The notes under the pieces: model-generated
Databases searched by the model: none
Seen by the model: only the letters and a program-made list of their open reading frames with translations
Told to the model about the DNA's origin: nothing
Assembly: GCA_040400875.1 (NCBI GenBank)
Contig: JBBAPK010000001.1
Coordinates: 87,045-151,044 of the forward strand
Reading direction: 5' to 3'
Source of the DNA: PBB1 sp040400875
Lineage (GTDB): Bacteria > Pseudomonadota > Gammaproteobacteria > Burkholderiales > Burkholderiaceae_C
DNA length: 64,000 nucleotides
Shown: positions 34,383 to 42,937 of the stretch, one piece after another
Position numbering within the stretch: position 1 is the stretch's first letter
Layout of the letters: each line of letters opens with the position of its first letter
Position numbers and translations under genes: made by a program

Positions 34383-35848
34383 CGATCACCGCCACCGGCA
34401 AACTGGTCCGCGGCTACGAGGTCGTGATCGGCCTCGAGACCCACGCCCAGCTGTCCACGCACAGCAAGATCTTCAGCGGCTCGTCGACGCAGTTCGGCGC
34501 GGCGCCCAACACGCAGGCCTCACCCGTTGATCTGGCGCTGCCTGGCACGCTGCCGGTGATGAACCGCGGCGCGGTCGAGCGCGCCATTCGCTTCGGTGTG
34601 GCGGTGGGTGCTCGGGTGGCTCACCAGTCGATCTTCGCGCGCAAGAACTACTTTTATCCCGACCTGCCCAAGGGTTACCAGATCAGCCAGTACGAGACGC
34701 CGGTGGTGCAAGGCGGCGTGGTCGAGTTCCATGTGGGCGAGGTGATGCACCGCGTCAACCTCACGCGCGCCCACCTTGAGGAAGACGCGGGCAAGTCGCT
34801 GCACGAGGACTACGCAGGCCAGACCGGCATCGACCTCAACCGCGCCGGCACGCCGCTGCTCGAGATCGTCACCGAGCCCGACATGCGCTCGAGCCTCGAG
34901 GCGGCCGAATACGCCAAGACGCTGCACGCGCTGGTGGTGTGGCTGGGCATTTGCGACGGCAACATGCAAGAAGGCAGCTTCCGCTGCGACGCCAATGTGT
35001 CGGTGCGCAAGCCGGGCGCGCCTTACGGCACGCGGCGCGAGATCAAAAACCTCAACAGCTTCAAGTTCTTGCAGCAGGCCATCGACTGCGAAGTCCAGTG
35101 GCAAATCGACCTGATCGAAGACGGCGGCACGGTGCAGCAGGCCACGGCGCTGTTCAACCCGAACGGCAATGGCGGACGCGGCGAAACCCGCGCCATGCGC
35201 ACCAAGGAAGACGCCCACGACTACCGCTACTTCCCTGACCCCGACCTGCCGCCGCTGGTGATCGCGCCCGAATGGATCGAGCAGGTGCGCGCGGCGATGC
35301 CCGAGCTGCCGCGGGCGATGGCCGCACGTTTTCAGCGCGACCTCGGCCTGCCCGAATACGACGCGCTGGCGGTCACTCAAAGCAAGGCGCACGCAGCCTT
35401 CTTCGAATCTGCCACGGCGCTGTGTCAGGCCCCCAAGCTGGTGGCCAACTGGATGATGGGCGAGCTGGCGCGGCGCCTGAACGCAGACAACATCGAGCTG
35501 GCCCAAAGCCCGGTGGCCGCAAGCACCTTGGCAGCGCTGATCGCGCGCATCGGTGACGGCACCATCTCGAACAACGGAGCGCGTCAGGTGTTCGACGCAC
35601 TGTGGTCAGACGGCTCGACCGATATAGACGCTCTGATTGAAACCAAGGGTCTGCGCCAGTTGAGCGACACCGGCGAGCTCGATCGCCTGCTCGACGAGGT
35701 GCTGGCGGGCCATGCCAAGTCGGTCGAGGAATACCGCGCCGGCAAGGACAAGGCCTTCAACGCGCTGGTGGGTCAGGCCATGAAGGCCACCAAGGGCAAG
35801 GCCAATCCGGCTCAGGTGACCGAACTGCTGAAGAAAAAACTCGGCTGA
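34379..35848 (+). CDS. gatB: Asp/Glu-tRNA amidotransferase subunit GatB
   Basis: The kinase and tRNA-binding subunit of GatCAB, 489 residues. The N-terminal cradle domain begins near GYEVVIGLETHAQLSTHSKI, a GatB signature. The metal-binding motif region SRLSHPVLP-like is represented by DYRYFPDPDLPPLVI. The C-terminal helical and YqeY-like tail ends KGKANPAQVTELLKKKLG. The ATG at 34379 overlaps the gatA stop; the frame is open for 98 codons upstream but within gatA. Confidence 0.98.
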   Translation: MTITATGKLVRGYEVVIGLETHAQLSTHSKIFSGSSTQFGAAPNTQASPVDLALPGTLPVMNRGAVERAIRFGVAVGARVAHQSIFARKNYFYPDLPKGYQISQYETPVVQGGVVEFHVGEVMHRVNLTRAHLEEDAGKSLHEDYAGQTGIDLNRAGTPLLEIVTEPDMRSSLEAAEYAKTLHALVVWLGICDGNMQEGSFRCDANVSVRKPGAPYGTRREIKNLNSFKFLQQAIDCEVQWQIDLIEDGGTVQQATALFNPNGNGGRGETRAMRTKEDAHDYRYFPDPDLPPLVIAPEWIEQVRAAMPELPRAMAARFQRDLGLPEYDALAVTQSKAHAAFFESATALCQAPKLVANWMMGELARRLNADNIELAQSPVAASTLAALIARIGDGTISNNGARQVFDALWSDGSTDIDALIETKGLRQLSDTGELDRLLDEVLAGHAKSVEEYRAGKDKAFNALVGQAMKATKGKANPAQVTELLKKKLG

Positions 35849-35882
35849 GGCCAGCGGCCACGGCAGCGCCACGCGGACGCTG

Positions 35883-36599
35883 TCACTTCGCGGGCTTGCT
35901 CGCTGCCAAGGCGGCTGCAGGCGCAGCGGCCTTGGCGGGCGGCGCGGCGATAGGCAGCGCGCCGGGTCGGCCACCGGCCCACATGGCGCGCAGCCTCACC
36001 AGTTCGGCATCGAAGGTGGCGTTGATGCGTGCCGATTCCGACTGCTGATTGGCCATCAAGACACGCTGCGCCTCGGCCGCCGCGTCGTTGGCATCGAGCT
36101 GCTGCTTGAGCGCAGCGGGCATCTGGCGGCCCGTGTAGAACTCGGCTTCTTCTTGCAGCGGCTTGCGCTCGACGGCCAGGTCATCCAGTCGAAGCTGCGA
36201 CAACTGCAGCGTGCGCTTGAGGTCATCGAGCGCCGCTGCACGGGCTCGCTGGTGAGCGGCCTCGTTGGGATAGCGCGCACGCAGGTTGCGGTCCCTGCGC
36301 ACGGCATCGGCATCGGCCGCCGCTCGCAGAGCCCGAGCGCGCTCGATGGCCTCCTGCTCGGCTTGCTCATCGGCCGTCAAGGGAGCGCTGCGAACTTCAC
36401 GCGTGGAGCCATCGGCGTTGAGCAGTCGCTGCTCACGGCCGATGCATTCGGCAATCGGGCGGTCCGAGGTGAGGCGCTTTCCGTTGGCGTCGGTGCAGGC
36501 GTAGATCGGCTTGACTTCGGCAAAGGCAAACCCGCAGCCGAGGCCCAACACCAAGGCGCAGGCTCGAAGGGGGGCTTTGATCAACAGCTCAAACTCCAT
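35883..36599 (-). CDS. DUF4124-domain periplasmic protein
   Basis: A 238-residue exported protein of unknown function. A signal peptide (about 1-27, ending GFAFA) precedes a DUF4124 domain with its signature IYACTDANGKRLTSDRPI, and CIGREQRLLNADGSTREV. The rest is a charged, helical, probably coiled-coil region (residues 75-190) and an Ala/Pro/Lys tail. It is convergent with gatB. The ATG at 36599 overlaps the pyrE stop by 11 bases and was preferred over an upstream GTG, because it directly precedes the signal peptide. Confidence 0.85.
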   Translation of the reverse strand: MEFELLIKAPLRACALVLGLGCGFAFAEVKPIYACTDANGKRLTSDRPIAECIGREQRLLNADGSTREVRSAPLTADEQAEQEAIERARALRAAADADAVRRDRNLRARYPNEAAHQRARAAALDDLKRTLQLSQLRLDDLAVERKPLQEEAEFYTGRQMPAALKQQLDANDAAAEAQRVLMANQQSESARINATFDAELVRLRAMWAGGRPGALPIAAPPAKAAAPAAALAASKPAK

Positions 36600-37281
36600 A
36601 ACGCTCACGATAACGACTCACCGCCACAACGTGCGCGGCGAGCGCCGGCGAGTCGGTCGAATCCAGCAGGCTGAGCAAATCGGCCAGCGTGGCAACCGCA
36701 CAAACCGGCAAACCCAGCGTCTTTTGCACGAACTGCACTGCGGATTCGGCGGCCTCGTCGGTGGCCTTTTCCTGGCGATCCAAAGCGATCGCGACCGAGC
36801 TCGGCACGCCACCAGCAGCGCGGATGAGCTCGATCGATTCACGCACCGAGGTGCCGGCCGAGATGACGTCGTCGATGATCAGCACCCGGCCTGCGATGGG
36901 CGCACCCACCAAGTTTCCGCCCTCGCCGTGGTCCTTGGCTTCCTTGCGGTTGTAGGCATACGGCACGTTGAGCCCGAGCCGAGCCAGTTCGACCGCCACT
37001 GCGGCGGCCAGCACGATGCCCTTGTAGGCCGGGCCGAACAGCATGTCGAACTGCAACTCGCCGTCCTGACGGGCCTGCATGAGACGGCGTGCATAAAATT
37101 CTGCAAGGCGGCCCAACTTGGCGCCGTCGTTGAAAAGACCTGCATTGAAAAAGTACGGCGAGAGCCGGCCTGCCTTGGTCTTGAACTCCCCGAACCGCAA
37201 CACCCCGGCCTCGAGCGAAAACGCCACGAACTGGCGGGCCAGATCACTCGGGTGTGATTCAACGGTCCCGGTCGAACTCAT
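36589..37281 (-). CDS. pyrE: Orotate phosphoribosyltransferase
   Basis: The fifth step of pyrimidine synthesis, converting orotate and PRPP to OMP, 230 residues. Signature motifs: FGEFKTKAGRLSPYFFNAGL near the N-terminus, FGPAYKGIVLAAAVA, and the PRPP loop VLIIDDVISAGTSVRES. The start MSSTGTVESH at 37281 was chosen because the protein aligns from there; the open frame to 38040 is antisense to the exonuclease gene. Only 12 bases separate its start codon from that of the divergent exonuclease III gene. Confidence 0.97.
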   Translation of the reverse strand: MSSTGTVESHPSDLARQFVAFSLEAGVLRFGEFKTKAGRLSPYFFNAGLFNDGAKLGRLAEFYARRLMQARQDGELQFDMLFGPAYKGIVLAAAVAVELARLGLNVPYAYNRKEAKDHGEGGNLVGAPIAGRVLIIDDVISAGTSVRESIELIRAAGGVPSSVAIALDRQEKATDEAAESAVQFVQKTLGLPVCAVATLADLLSLLDSTDSPALAAHVVAVSRYRERYGV

Positions 37282-37293
37282 CTGAGGATTCCT

Positions 37294-38100
37294 ATGCTGC
37301 GTGTGGTCACGTTGAACTTGAACGGCATTCGCTCGGCCATGAGCAAGGGCTTGGCCGACTGGGTCGCCAAGGCACAGCCCGAGTTTATGGGCGTGCAAGA
37401 ACTCAAGGCTCAGGCCGACACGGTGGTCGGCCGCTTCGATCAACTGGGCGGCCTGCGCGGTCAGTTTCACTACGCGCTCAAGAGTGGCTACTCGGGCGTT
37501 GGCATGTATGCGCGACACACCCCAAGCGATGTGCGCATCGGCATCGGCAACACCGAATTCGATGACGAAGGCCGCTGGGTCGAGTTGCGCTTCGACGACG
37601 AGCATCGCGTCGAATTTCCCCGCTTCAGCGTCATCAGCTGCTACTTTCCGAGCGGCAGCAGCAGCGACGAGCGGCAGCTGGCCAAGTTCCGCTTTCTGGC
37701 GCTGATGGAGCCGCACTTGAAGCGCCTGGCCGCCGAGCGCGAATTCATCTTGCTGGGCGACATCAACATCGCCCACAAGGAAATCGACCTGAAGAACTGG
37801 AAGGGCAACTTGAAGAACAGCGGCTTTCTGCCCGAAGAGCGCGAGTGGATGACACGGCTGCTCGATGCCGACGAAGGCTGCGGGCTGGTCGACGTGTTCC
37901 GCACCCTCGAGCCCGGCCCCGATCGCTACACCTGGTGGAGCAATCGCGGGCAGGCGTGGGCCAAGAACGTGGGCTGGCGCATCGACTACCACCTGGCCAC
38001 CCCCGGCGTCGCCGCGCGAGCACGCCGCGCCGACATCCACCTCGAGCCGCGGTTTTCAGACCACGCACCGCTGACCATCGATTACGACCTGAAGCTGTGA
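37294..38100 (+). CDS. xth: Exodeoxyribonuclease III (AP endonuclease)
   Basis: An ExoIII-type AP endonuclease/3'-5' exonuclease for base excision repair, 268 residues. Motifs LNLNGIRSA (Asn), VQELKAQ (metal Glu), GDINIAHKEIDLKN, TWWSN and the terminal LEPRFSDHAPLTIDYDL are all present. A Shine-Dalgarno GAGG (37284-37287) lies at good spacing. It is convergent with the acyl-AMP ligase gene, 11 bases between stops, with a small GAGGC-TTC-GCCTC hairpin between. Confidence 0.96.
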   Translation: MLRVVTLNLNGIRSAMSKGLADWVAKAQPEFMGVQELKAQADTVVGRFDQLGGLRGQFHYALKSGYSGVGMYARHTPSDVRIGIGNTEFDDEGRWVELRFDDEHRVEFPRFSVISCYFPSGSSSDERQLAKFRFLALMEPHLKRLAAEREFILLGDINIAHKEIDLKNWKGNLKNSGFLPEEREWMTRLLDADEGCGLVDVFRTLEPGPDRYTWWSNRGQAWAKNVGWRIDYHLATPGVAARARRADIHLEPRFSDHAPLTIDYDLKL

Positions 38101-38111
38101 GGCTTCGCCTC

Positions 38112-40073
38112 TCAGCAGTCGGCGGTGTCCAGCAACGCAGCGAGCTGCTCCAGCCTGGGGTTGTCGATCAGGTCGGTGATTTCGATGCGGTCGGGGTAGT
38201 CGCGGTCGATCGCCTCGTGGATGCGTGCCAAGCTCAGCGAACTGAGGTCGATCTCCAGCAAGCTGGTGTGCGCGCTCAGCACGCGGCCGGCGACGAATCC
38301 CGCGCAGATTTCCTGCAGCCGGCGCACCGTGGGTGATGCTGCGAAGTCATCGGCGTGTGGCGCATCGATGGCAGCAATCAGCGCATCCACCGCCGCGATG
38401 TCTTCACAGAACTCGCCGCGCTCGAAGGCCTCGACCAACGCGTAGCGCTGCAACTTGCCGCTGGTGGTCTTGGGGATGTGCTTCACAGGCACGATGTGCG
38501 CGGCTTCCAGGCCGGTCTGGGCCAGCATCGCGCGGCGCAATTCAAGCATCCTCGGCACGAAATCGGCGAGCTCGCCACGGTGCAAAACAAACAGCGCCAG
38601 CTCCTCGGTGTGGCCACCGGCGGCTCGCACACCGGCTGCGGCCACACGGTTGGCATCGATGCCGATCACCTGCTCGGCCACGCGCTCGAGATCGTGGGGG
38701 TGGTAGTTCTGGCCGTTGACGATGACGAGGTCCTTGGCCCGGCCGGTGATCACCAGTTGGCCATCTGCAAAAAACCCCAGATCGCCGGTGTCGACCCAAC
38801 CATCGCCGCGCTGCAAGGCGGTGGTCTTTTCATCCTGGCGGTAGTAGCCCGAGGTCACGTTGTCGCCACGCATGAGCACATGGCCGAGCACGCGCGCACC
38901 AAGCTCGGCGCCGCTGGCATCGGCGATGCGCACGCCGATGCCGGGCAGTGGCTGGCCGACCTTGACGAACTCAGCCTGGCCTGCCGAGTCCGCCTGGGCC
39001 TCGCGCACCGGCTGCCCCACACACAGGCTGGCGCGATCGAGCCGGAGGGTCTCGACGGCGGCTTGCCGCTGCGCGAAGCTGACAGCAAGAGTCGCCTCGG
39101 CCAGGCCGTACACCGGGAACACACTGTTCGGCCGCAATCCGTGCGCCGCCATGGTGTGTGTAAAGCGGCGGCACAAGTCAGCACAGATCGGCTCGGCCCC
39201 GTTGAAGATCAGCCGCACCGGCGAGAGGTCGAGGTTTTGCGGCGACTTGATCGCGTGCTGTCTGAGGTAGTGGCTGAAGCCGAAGTTCGGCGAACACAGC
39301 ACCGTCGAGCGCTGCTGACTGGCCAACTCCATCCACAGCAGCGGGCGCCGCGCGAACAGCTCGGTGCGCATGATGGTGTGGCTGACGTGCGCGGCCAGCA
39401 AGGTCAGGTGAAAGCCGATCAGACCCATGTCGTGCGACAGCGGCATCCAGCTGAGCACCAAGTCGCGCTCGGTGTAAGCCGCGCCGGTGGCGATCGAATC
39501 GATGTTCGTGGTGACGTTGCGGTGCGTCAGCACCACGCCCTTGGGCTCACCAGTTGAGCCAGACGAATACTGGATGAACGCGAGGTCGTGCGGCTGCGGC
39601 TGCACCGGCTCGCCCGGCGCGCCATCGATGTCGAGGCTGCCCGATACGACTGCACGCGCGCGCACACGCTGGCCTTCGGCGGTCAGTCCGTGGGTGGCGA
39701 CAAAGGCCTCGAAACGCTCTAGCGCGATCACGTCGATGCACACCGAGACCCGCTCGAGCTGCTCGAACACGCGCAGGAACTTTCGCCAGTGCTGCTCGGT
39801 GCCGCCGGCCGCCAGCGGCACCGGCACGATGCCGCCCAGCACGCAGGCCCAGAACATTTCGACGAAGCGCTCGTTGTCGCCAAGAAACAGGATCATCGTG
39901 TCGCCGGGCACCAGGCCGCGACGCTCCAAGGCACCGAGCGCTGCGATGGCGCGCTGCCGAAGCTGCCTGAAGCTCAGCACGCGCTGATCATGTTCGCCGT
40001 CAACGAAGGTGATCTGGCGATCCTCGCGTGCGTTGGCGCCTAGGATCGCATTGAGCGTTTCGAAACGTGCCAT
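38112..40073 (-). CDS. Fatty acyl-AMP ligase fused to an acyl-carrier-like domain
   Basis: An adenylate-forming enzyme of the FAAL group, 653 residues. Core motifs: FIQYSSGSTGEPKGVVLTHRN (P-loop, A3), SWMPLSHDMGLIGFHL (FAAL-type), FPVYGLAEATLAV and GDGWVDTGDLGFFADGQLVI. The FAAL-specific insertion region is present in the RTELFARRPLLWMELAS stretch. Residues about 560-650 form a carrier-protein-like helical domain with LLEIDLSSLSLARIHEAI, whose Ser in SSL aligns with the phosphopantetheine serine. It may activate a fatty acid and load it on its own carrier. No polyketide, NRPS or other partner is adjacent. Confidence 0.88.
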   Translation of the reverse strand: MARFETLNAILGANAREDRQITFVDGEHDQRVLSFRQLRQRAIAALGALERRGLVPGDTMILFLGDNERFVEMFWACVLGGIVPVPLAAGGTEQHWRKFLRVFEQLERVSVCIDVIALERFEAFVATHGLTAEGQRVRARAVVSGSLDIDGAPGEPVQPQPHDLAFIQYSSGSTGEPKGVVLTHRNVTTNIDSIATGAAYTERDLVLSWMPLSHDMGLIGFHLTLLAAHVSHTIMRTELFARRPLLWMELASQQRSTVLCSPNFGFSHYLRQHAIKSPQNLDLSPVRLIFNGAEPICADLCRRFTHTMAAHGLRPNSVFPVYGLAEATLAVSFAQRQAAVETLRLDRASLCVGQPVREAQADSAGQAEFVKVGQPLPGIGVRIADASGAELGARVLGHVLMRGDNVTSGYYRQDEKTTALQRGDGWVDTGDLGFFADGQLVITGRAKDLVIVNGQNYHPHDLERVAEQVIGIDANRVAAAGVRAAGGHTEELALFVLHRGELADFVPRMLELRRAMLAQTGLEAAHIVPVKHIPKTTSGKLQRYALVEAFERGEFCEDIAAVDALIAAIDAPHADDFAASPTVRRLQEICAGFVAGRVLSAHTSLLEIDLSSLSLARIHEAIDRDYPDRIEITDLIDNPRLEQLAALLDTADC

Positions 40074-40299
40074 GGGTGCGCCTTGGATGGGCGCGGCACG
40101 AGACGCTGGACAACGCCCGAAACGCGCAAGGATTGATCTGGGATCCCTCCGAGAGCGATTCAGGATGAACCCAGTCTAGTCGCAAGCCTCGCCCGTGCAC
40201 GACGGCCGATCGACTAGAGTTTGGGCGTTGCGTGCCGAGCGAGACGCGGTCGGCTGTGCGGTCGCCCCCACAGCCGTGTCTGAACGAGGATCACCCCCA

Positions 40300-41178
40300 T
40301 TGAATAACACGCAGTCCGTGAAGGACATTGAGCAGCAGCTTTCGGGCCCCGGGTCTGATGCCCTGGTCAAGAGCATTGGCATTCCACCGCGACCGGCCGT
40401 GCTGATGGAGCTGCAAAAAGAACTCGAAAAAGACGACCCCGACCTGCGTACCGTGGCGCGGCTGGTGGCCGGCGATGTGGCACTCACGGCATCGATGCTG
40501 CGCATCGTCAACTCGCCGGCTTTCGCCTTGAGCCGGCCGTGCGAAACCTTCGCGCAGGCGATCAGCATGCTGGGCATCCGGCCGTTGAATGCGCTGATCA
40601 CCGACTTGCTGGTGCGCCGGGTGATCCGCACCGACGGCCCGCAACTCACCCGCTTTTGGGACGTCTCGGGCAAGCGGTCCTATTCGCTGGCTCGGCTGTC
40701 GCGCAACATGGGCCAGGTGGCGCCCGACATGGCCCAGTCGTTCGGGCTGTTTTGCGATGTCGGCATCCCGCTGATGATGCAGCGCTTCCCCGATTACGGC
40801 AAAACGCTCAAGGCTTGCAACGACGAGCCCGAACGCAGCTTCACGGTCATCGAGCACGAGCACCATCAGGCCGACCATGCGCTCATCGGCGGCATGATGG
40901 CGCGCAGCTGGGGCGTGTCGAAGACCGTGTGCCTGGCGATCCGGCTGCATCACGATTACTCGATCTTTCAGAATCCGGAAATGCCGCCCGAGGTGTGTCA
41001 GCTCGTGGCCATGGGCTTGCTGGCCGAGCTCGCCATCCAGCGCTTTGCGGGGCTGAACCACAGTTCCGAGTGGGACAAGGGCAGCGATCTGGCCATCGGC
41101 TGTCTGATGCTGACCGACCAAGATGTTGAAGACTGGGTGGATAAACTTCTTGAGGACTATTCGGCTGGCAAGGCCTGA
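40300..41178 (+). CDS. HDOD-domain signalling protein
   Basis: A 292-residue HDOD domain protein, a non-hydrolytic relative of HD hydrolases found in bacterial stress and chemotaxis-like signalling. The HDOD core runs from about residue 25 (IPPRPAVLMELQKELEKDDPD) through LVAGDVALTASMLRIVNSPAF and AISMLGIRPLNALITDLLV to the second half with FGLFCDVGIPLMMQRFPDYG and IEHEHHQADHALIGGMM. The start is a TTG at 40300 with GAGGA nine bases before it; a GTG at 40195 would add 35 residues that do not look conserved. It stands alone, divergent from the acyl ligase gene with 226 bases between. Confidence 0.9.
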   Translation: MNNTQSVKDIEQQLSGPGSDALVKSIGIPPRPAVLMELQKELEKDDPDLRTVARLVAGDVALTASMLRIVNSPAFALSRPCETFAQAISMLGIRPLNALITDLLVRRVIRTDGPQLTRFWDVSGKRSYSLARLSRNMGQVAPDMAQSFGLFCDVGIPLMMQRFPDYGKTLKACNDEPERSFTVIEHEHHQADHALIGGMMARSWGVSKTVCLAIRLHHDYSIFQNPEMPPEVCQLVAMGLLAELAIQRFAGLNHSSEWDKGSDLAIGCLMLTDQDVEDWVDKLLEDYSAGKA

Positions 41179-41249
41179 GGGCCGCCAACGCTCCCCCAAC
41201 CCACTACGCGGGCCGCAATCCAAGGCTAAACGGACTTCAGAGCGACACG

Positions 41250-41939
41250 ATGACCCACACCCCAGCGCTGCTAGACGGCATCGAATTCGAGAACGCGCCC
41301 AACCCCACCGCCAGCCTGATCGTGCTGCACGGTCTGGGCGCCGACGGCAACGACTTCGTGCCAATCGCCGAGTCGCTGTCGCTCGATGAGATCGGCGCGG
41401 TGCGCTGTGTGTTTCCGCATGCACCGGTGCGCCCGGTCACCATCAACGGCGGCATGGCCATGCGCGCCTGGTACGACATCCGGCATAGCGATCTCGGGCG
41501 CGAGGAAGACGAGGTGGGCCTGCGCGAGTCGCAAGCTCAGATCGAAGCGCTGATTGCCCGCGAGCGAGAACGCGGCGTGCCGGCCTCACGCATCGTGCTG
41601 ATGGGCTTTTCGCAGGGCTGCGCGATGACCTTGCTGACCGGCCTGCGCCACGCCGAGCGGCTGGGCGGCCTGGTGGGACTGTCGGGCTACCTGCCGCTGC
41701 CCAAGGCCACCGCCACAGAGCGCAGCGCGGCGAGCACCGCCTTGCCGATCTTCCTGGCCCATGGCCGCTACGACCCGATGATCTCGCTGGCGCGCGCCAC
41801 CACTTCGCGTGATGCGCTGGTCCTGATGGGCTACGACGTGGAATGGCACGAGTACCCCATGCAGCATTCGGTGTCGCAAGAAGAAGTCGTCGACCTTAAG
41901 CACTGGCTGCAGCGCTTGCTGGGGCCGAAGCGGGGCTGA
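41250..41939 (+). CDS. Alpha/beta-hydrolase carboxylesterase (phospholipase/carboxylesterase family)
   Basis: A 229-residue serine esterase similar to Pseudomonas EstB and acyl-protein thioesterase. Nucleophile motif GFSQG (Ser121), Asp in HGRYDPMI and His in PMQHSVS complete the triad. The oxyanion region is LIVLHGLGADGNDF. No signal peptide, so cytoplasmic. Separated by 71 bases from the HDOD gene, convergent with the M48 gene. Confidence 0.94.
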   Translation: MTHTPALLDGIEFENAPNPTASLIVLHGLGADGNDFVPIAESLSLDEIGAVRCVFPHAPVRPVTINGGMAMRAWYDIRHSDLGREEDEVGLRESQAQIEALIARERERGVPASRIVLMGFSQGCAMTLLTGLRHAERLGGLVGLSGYLPLPKATATERSAASTALPIFLAHGRYDPMISLARATTSRDALVLMGYDVEWHEYPMQHSVSQEEVVDLKHWLQRLLGPKRG

Positions 41940-41961
41940 CGCCAGCCCGGCGAAGCCCCGC

Positions 41962-42915
41962 TCAGGCGGGAGCGCTGGGCCGCTTGGGCGGCGGCGCAAA
42001 ACGCTTGGAGGGCTTTTCGGCACTCGCGTAAAGGCCCTCGACCGAGGGGATGTTGTCTTCGAGGTCCCTGATGCGGGTGGCGCCCGCCGGGTGGGTGGAC
42101 AGCCACTGTGGCGGCGCGCCCTTGTTGTTGGAATCCATCTTTTGCCACAGCGTGACGCCGGCTTGCGGCTGGTAGCCCGCGCGGGCCGACAGGTCGAGGC
42201 CGATCTTGTCGGCTTCGGATTCATCGCCGCGGCTGAATTTCAGCGTGAGCAACTCGCCGCCCATGTCGGCCAGGTAGCGCCCGCCACCGCCGAGCCCGAG
42301 CAGCGCCGAGCCGATCTCGATCACGCCACGCGTGGCCGCCGTCTTGCCCATGCGCTCGCGGGCATGTTCGCGCAAGGCGTGCGCGATCTCGTGGCCCATC
42401 ACCTGCGAGACCTCGTCGTCGCTGAGCTGAAGCTGGTCGAGGATGCCGTAATAAAAGGCGATCTTGCCGCCCGGCATGCAAAACGCGTTGATTTGCCGGC
42501 TGCCGATGAGGTTCACTTCCCACGTCCAGTTTCTGGCTCGAGGCGTGCTGCGCAGGTTGGGCGAGTTGCTGAAGGGGATCAGCCGCTGCGCGATGGCGCG
42601 CAGGCGCACGACCTGGGGGTGATCGGGTGGCGCCAGCGCCTTTTGCTTGGCCGCTTGTTGCAGCATTTGTTTGTATTGCTGGGCGGCAGCAGCCTCGACC
42701 TGTTCGGCTGGCACCAATTGGGCCAGCGAGGACTGCTCATCGACCCGAACGCCATCCTGTGCCCACACCGGCAGCGCCACCGCCGCGGCCACACCGGTCA
42801 AGGTTCGGGCAAACAACCGGCGCGAGTGCAGTGTGCATTGGCAGCCCGCGTGGTGCCACAGGGCGGCGGCGGTATCGGGATCGGGCTCGAACTGAGCGTG
42901 CGGGTCGAAGCTCAT
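41962..42915 (-). CDS. M48 family metalloprotease with probable Tat signal
   Basis: A 317-residue zinc metallopeptidase (LoiP/YggG-like). The zinc motif HEIAHALREHARE is present with the third ligand in EADKIGLDL. The N-terminus has a twin-arginine-like leader (SRRLFARTLTG followed by VAAAVALPVWAQ), so it is probably exported. The ATG at 42915 was chosen; an ATG at 42945 overlapping the ampG stop would add ten residues. It follows ampG on the same strand, so the two may be co-expressed. The C-terminal tail is Lys/Pro-rich. Confidence 0.9.
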   Translation of the reverse strand: MSFDPHAQFEPDPDTAAALWHHAGCQCTLHSRRLFARTLTGVAAAVALPVWAQDGVRVDEQSSLAQLVPAEQVEAAAAQQYKQMLQQAAKQKALAPPDHPQVVRLRAIAQRLIPFSNSPNLRSTPRARNWTWEVNLIGSRQINAFCMPGGKIAFYYGILDQLQLSDDEVSQVMGHEIAHALREHARERMGKTAATRGVIEIGSALLGLGGGGRYLADMGGELLTLKFSRGDESEADKIGLDLSARAGYQPQAGVTLWQKMDSNNKGAPPQWLSTHPAGATRIRDLEDNIPSVEGLYASAEKPSKRFAPPPKRPSAPA

Positions 42916-42937
42916 GGGGGTCTCGCGGGTCGGGTCT

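Noticed and set aside
41929..41962. Inverted repeat AGCGGGGCT...AGCCCCGCT between the esterase and M48 genes
   Set aside because: The arms match but there is no T-run and the loop is 16 bases, so I do not call a terminator.
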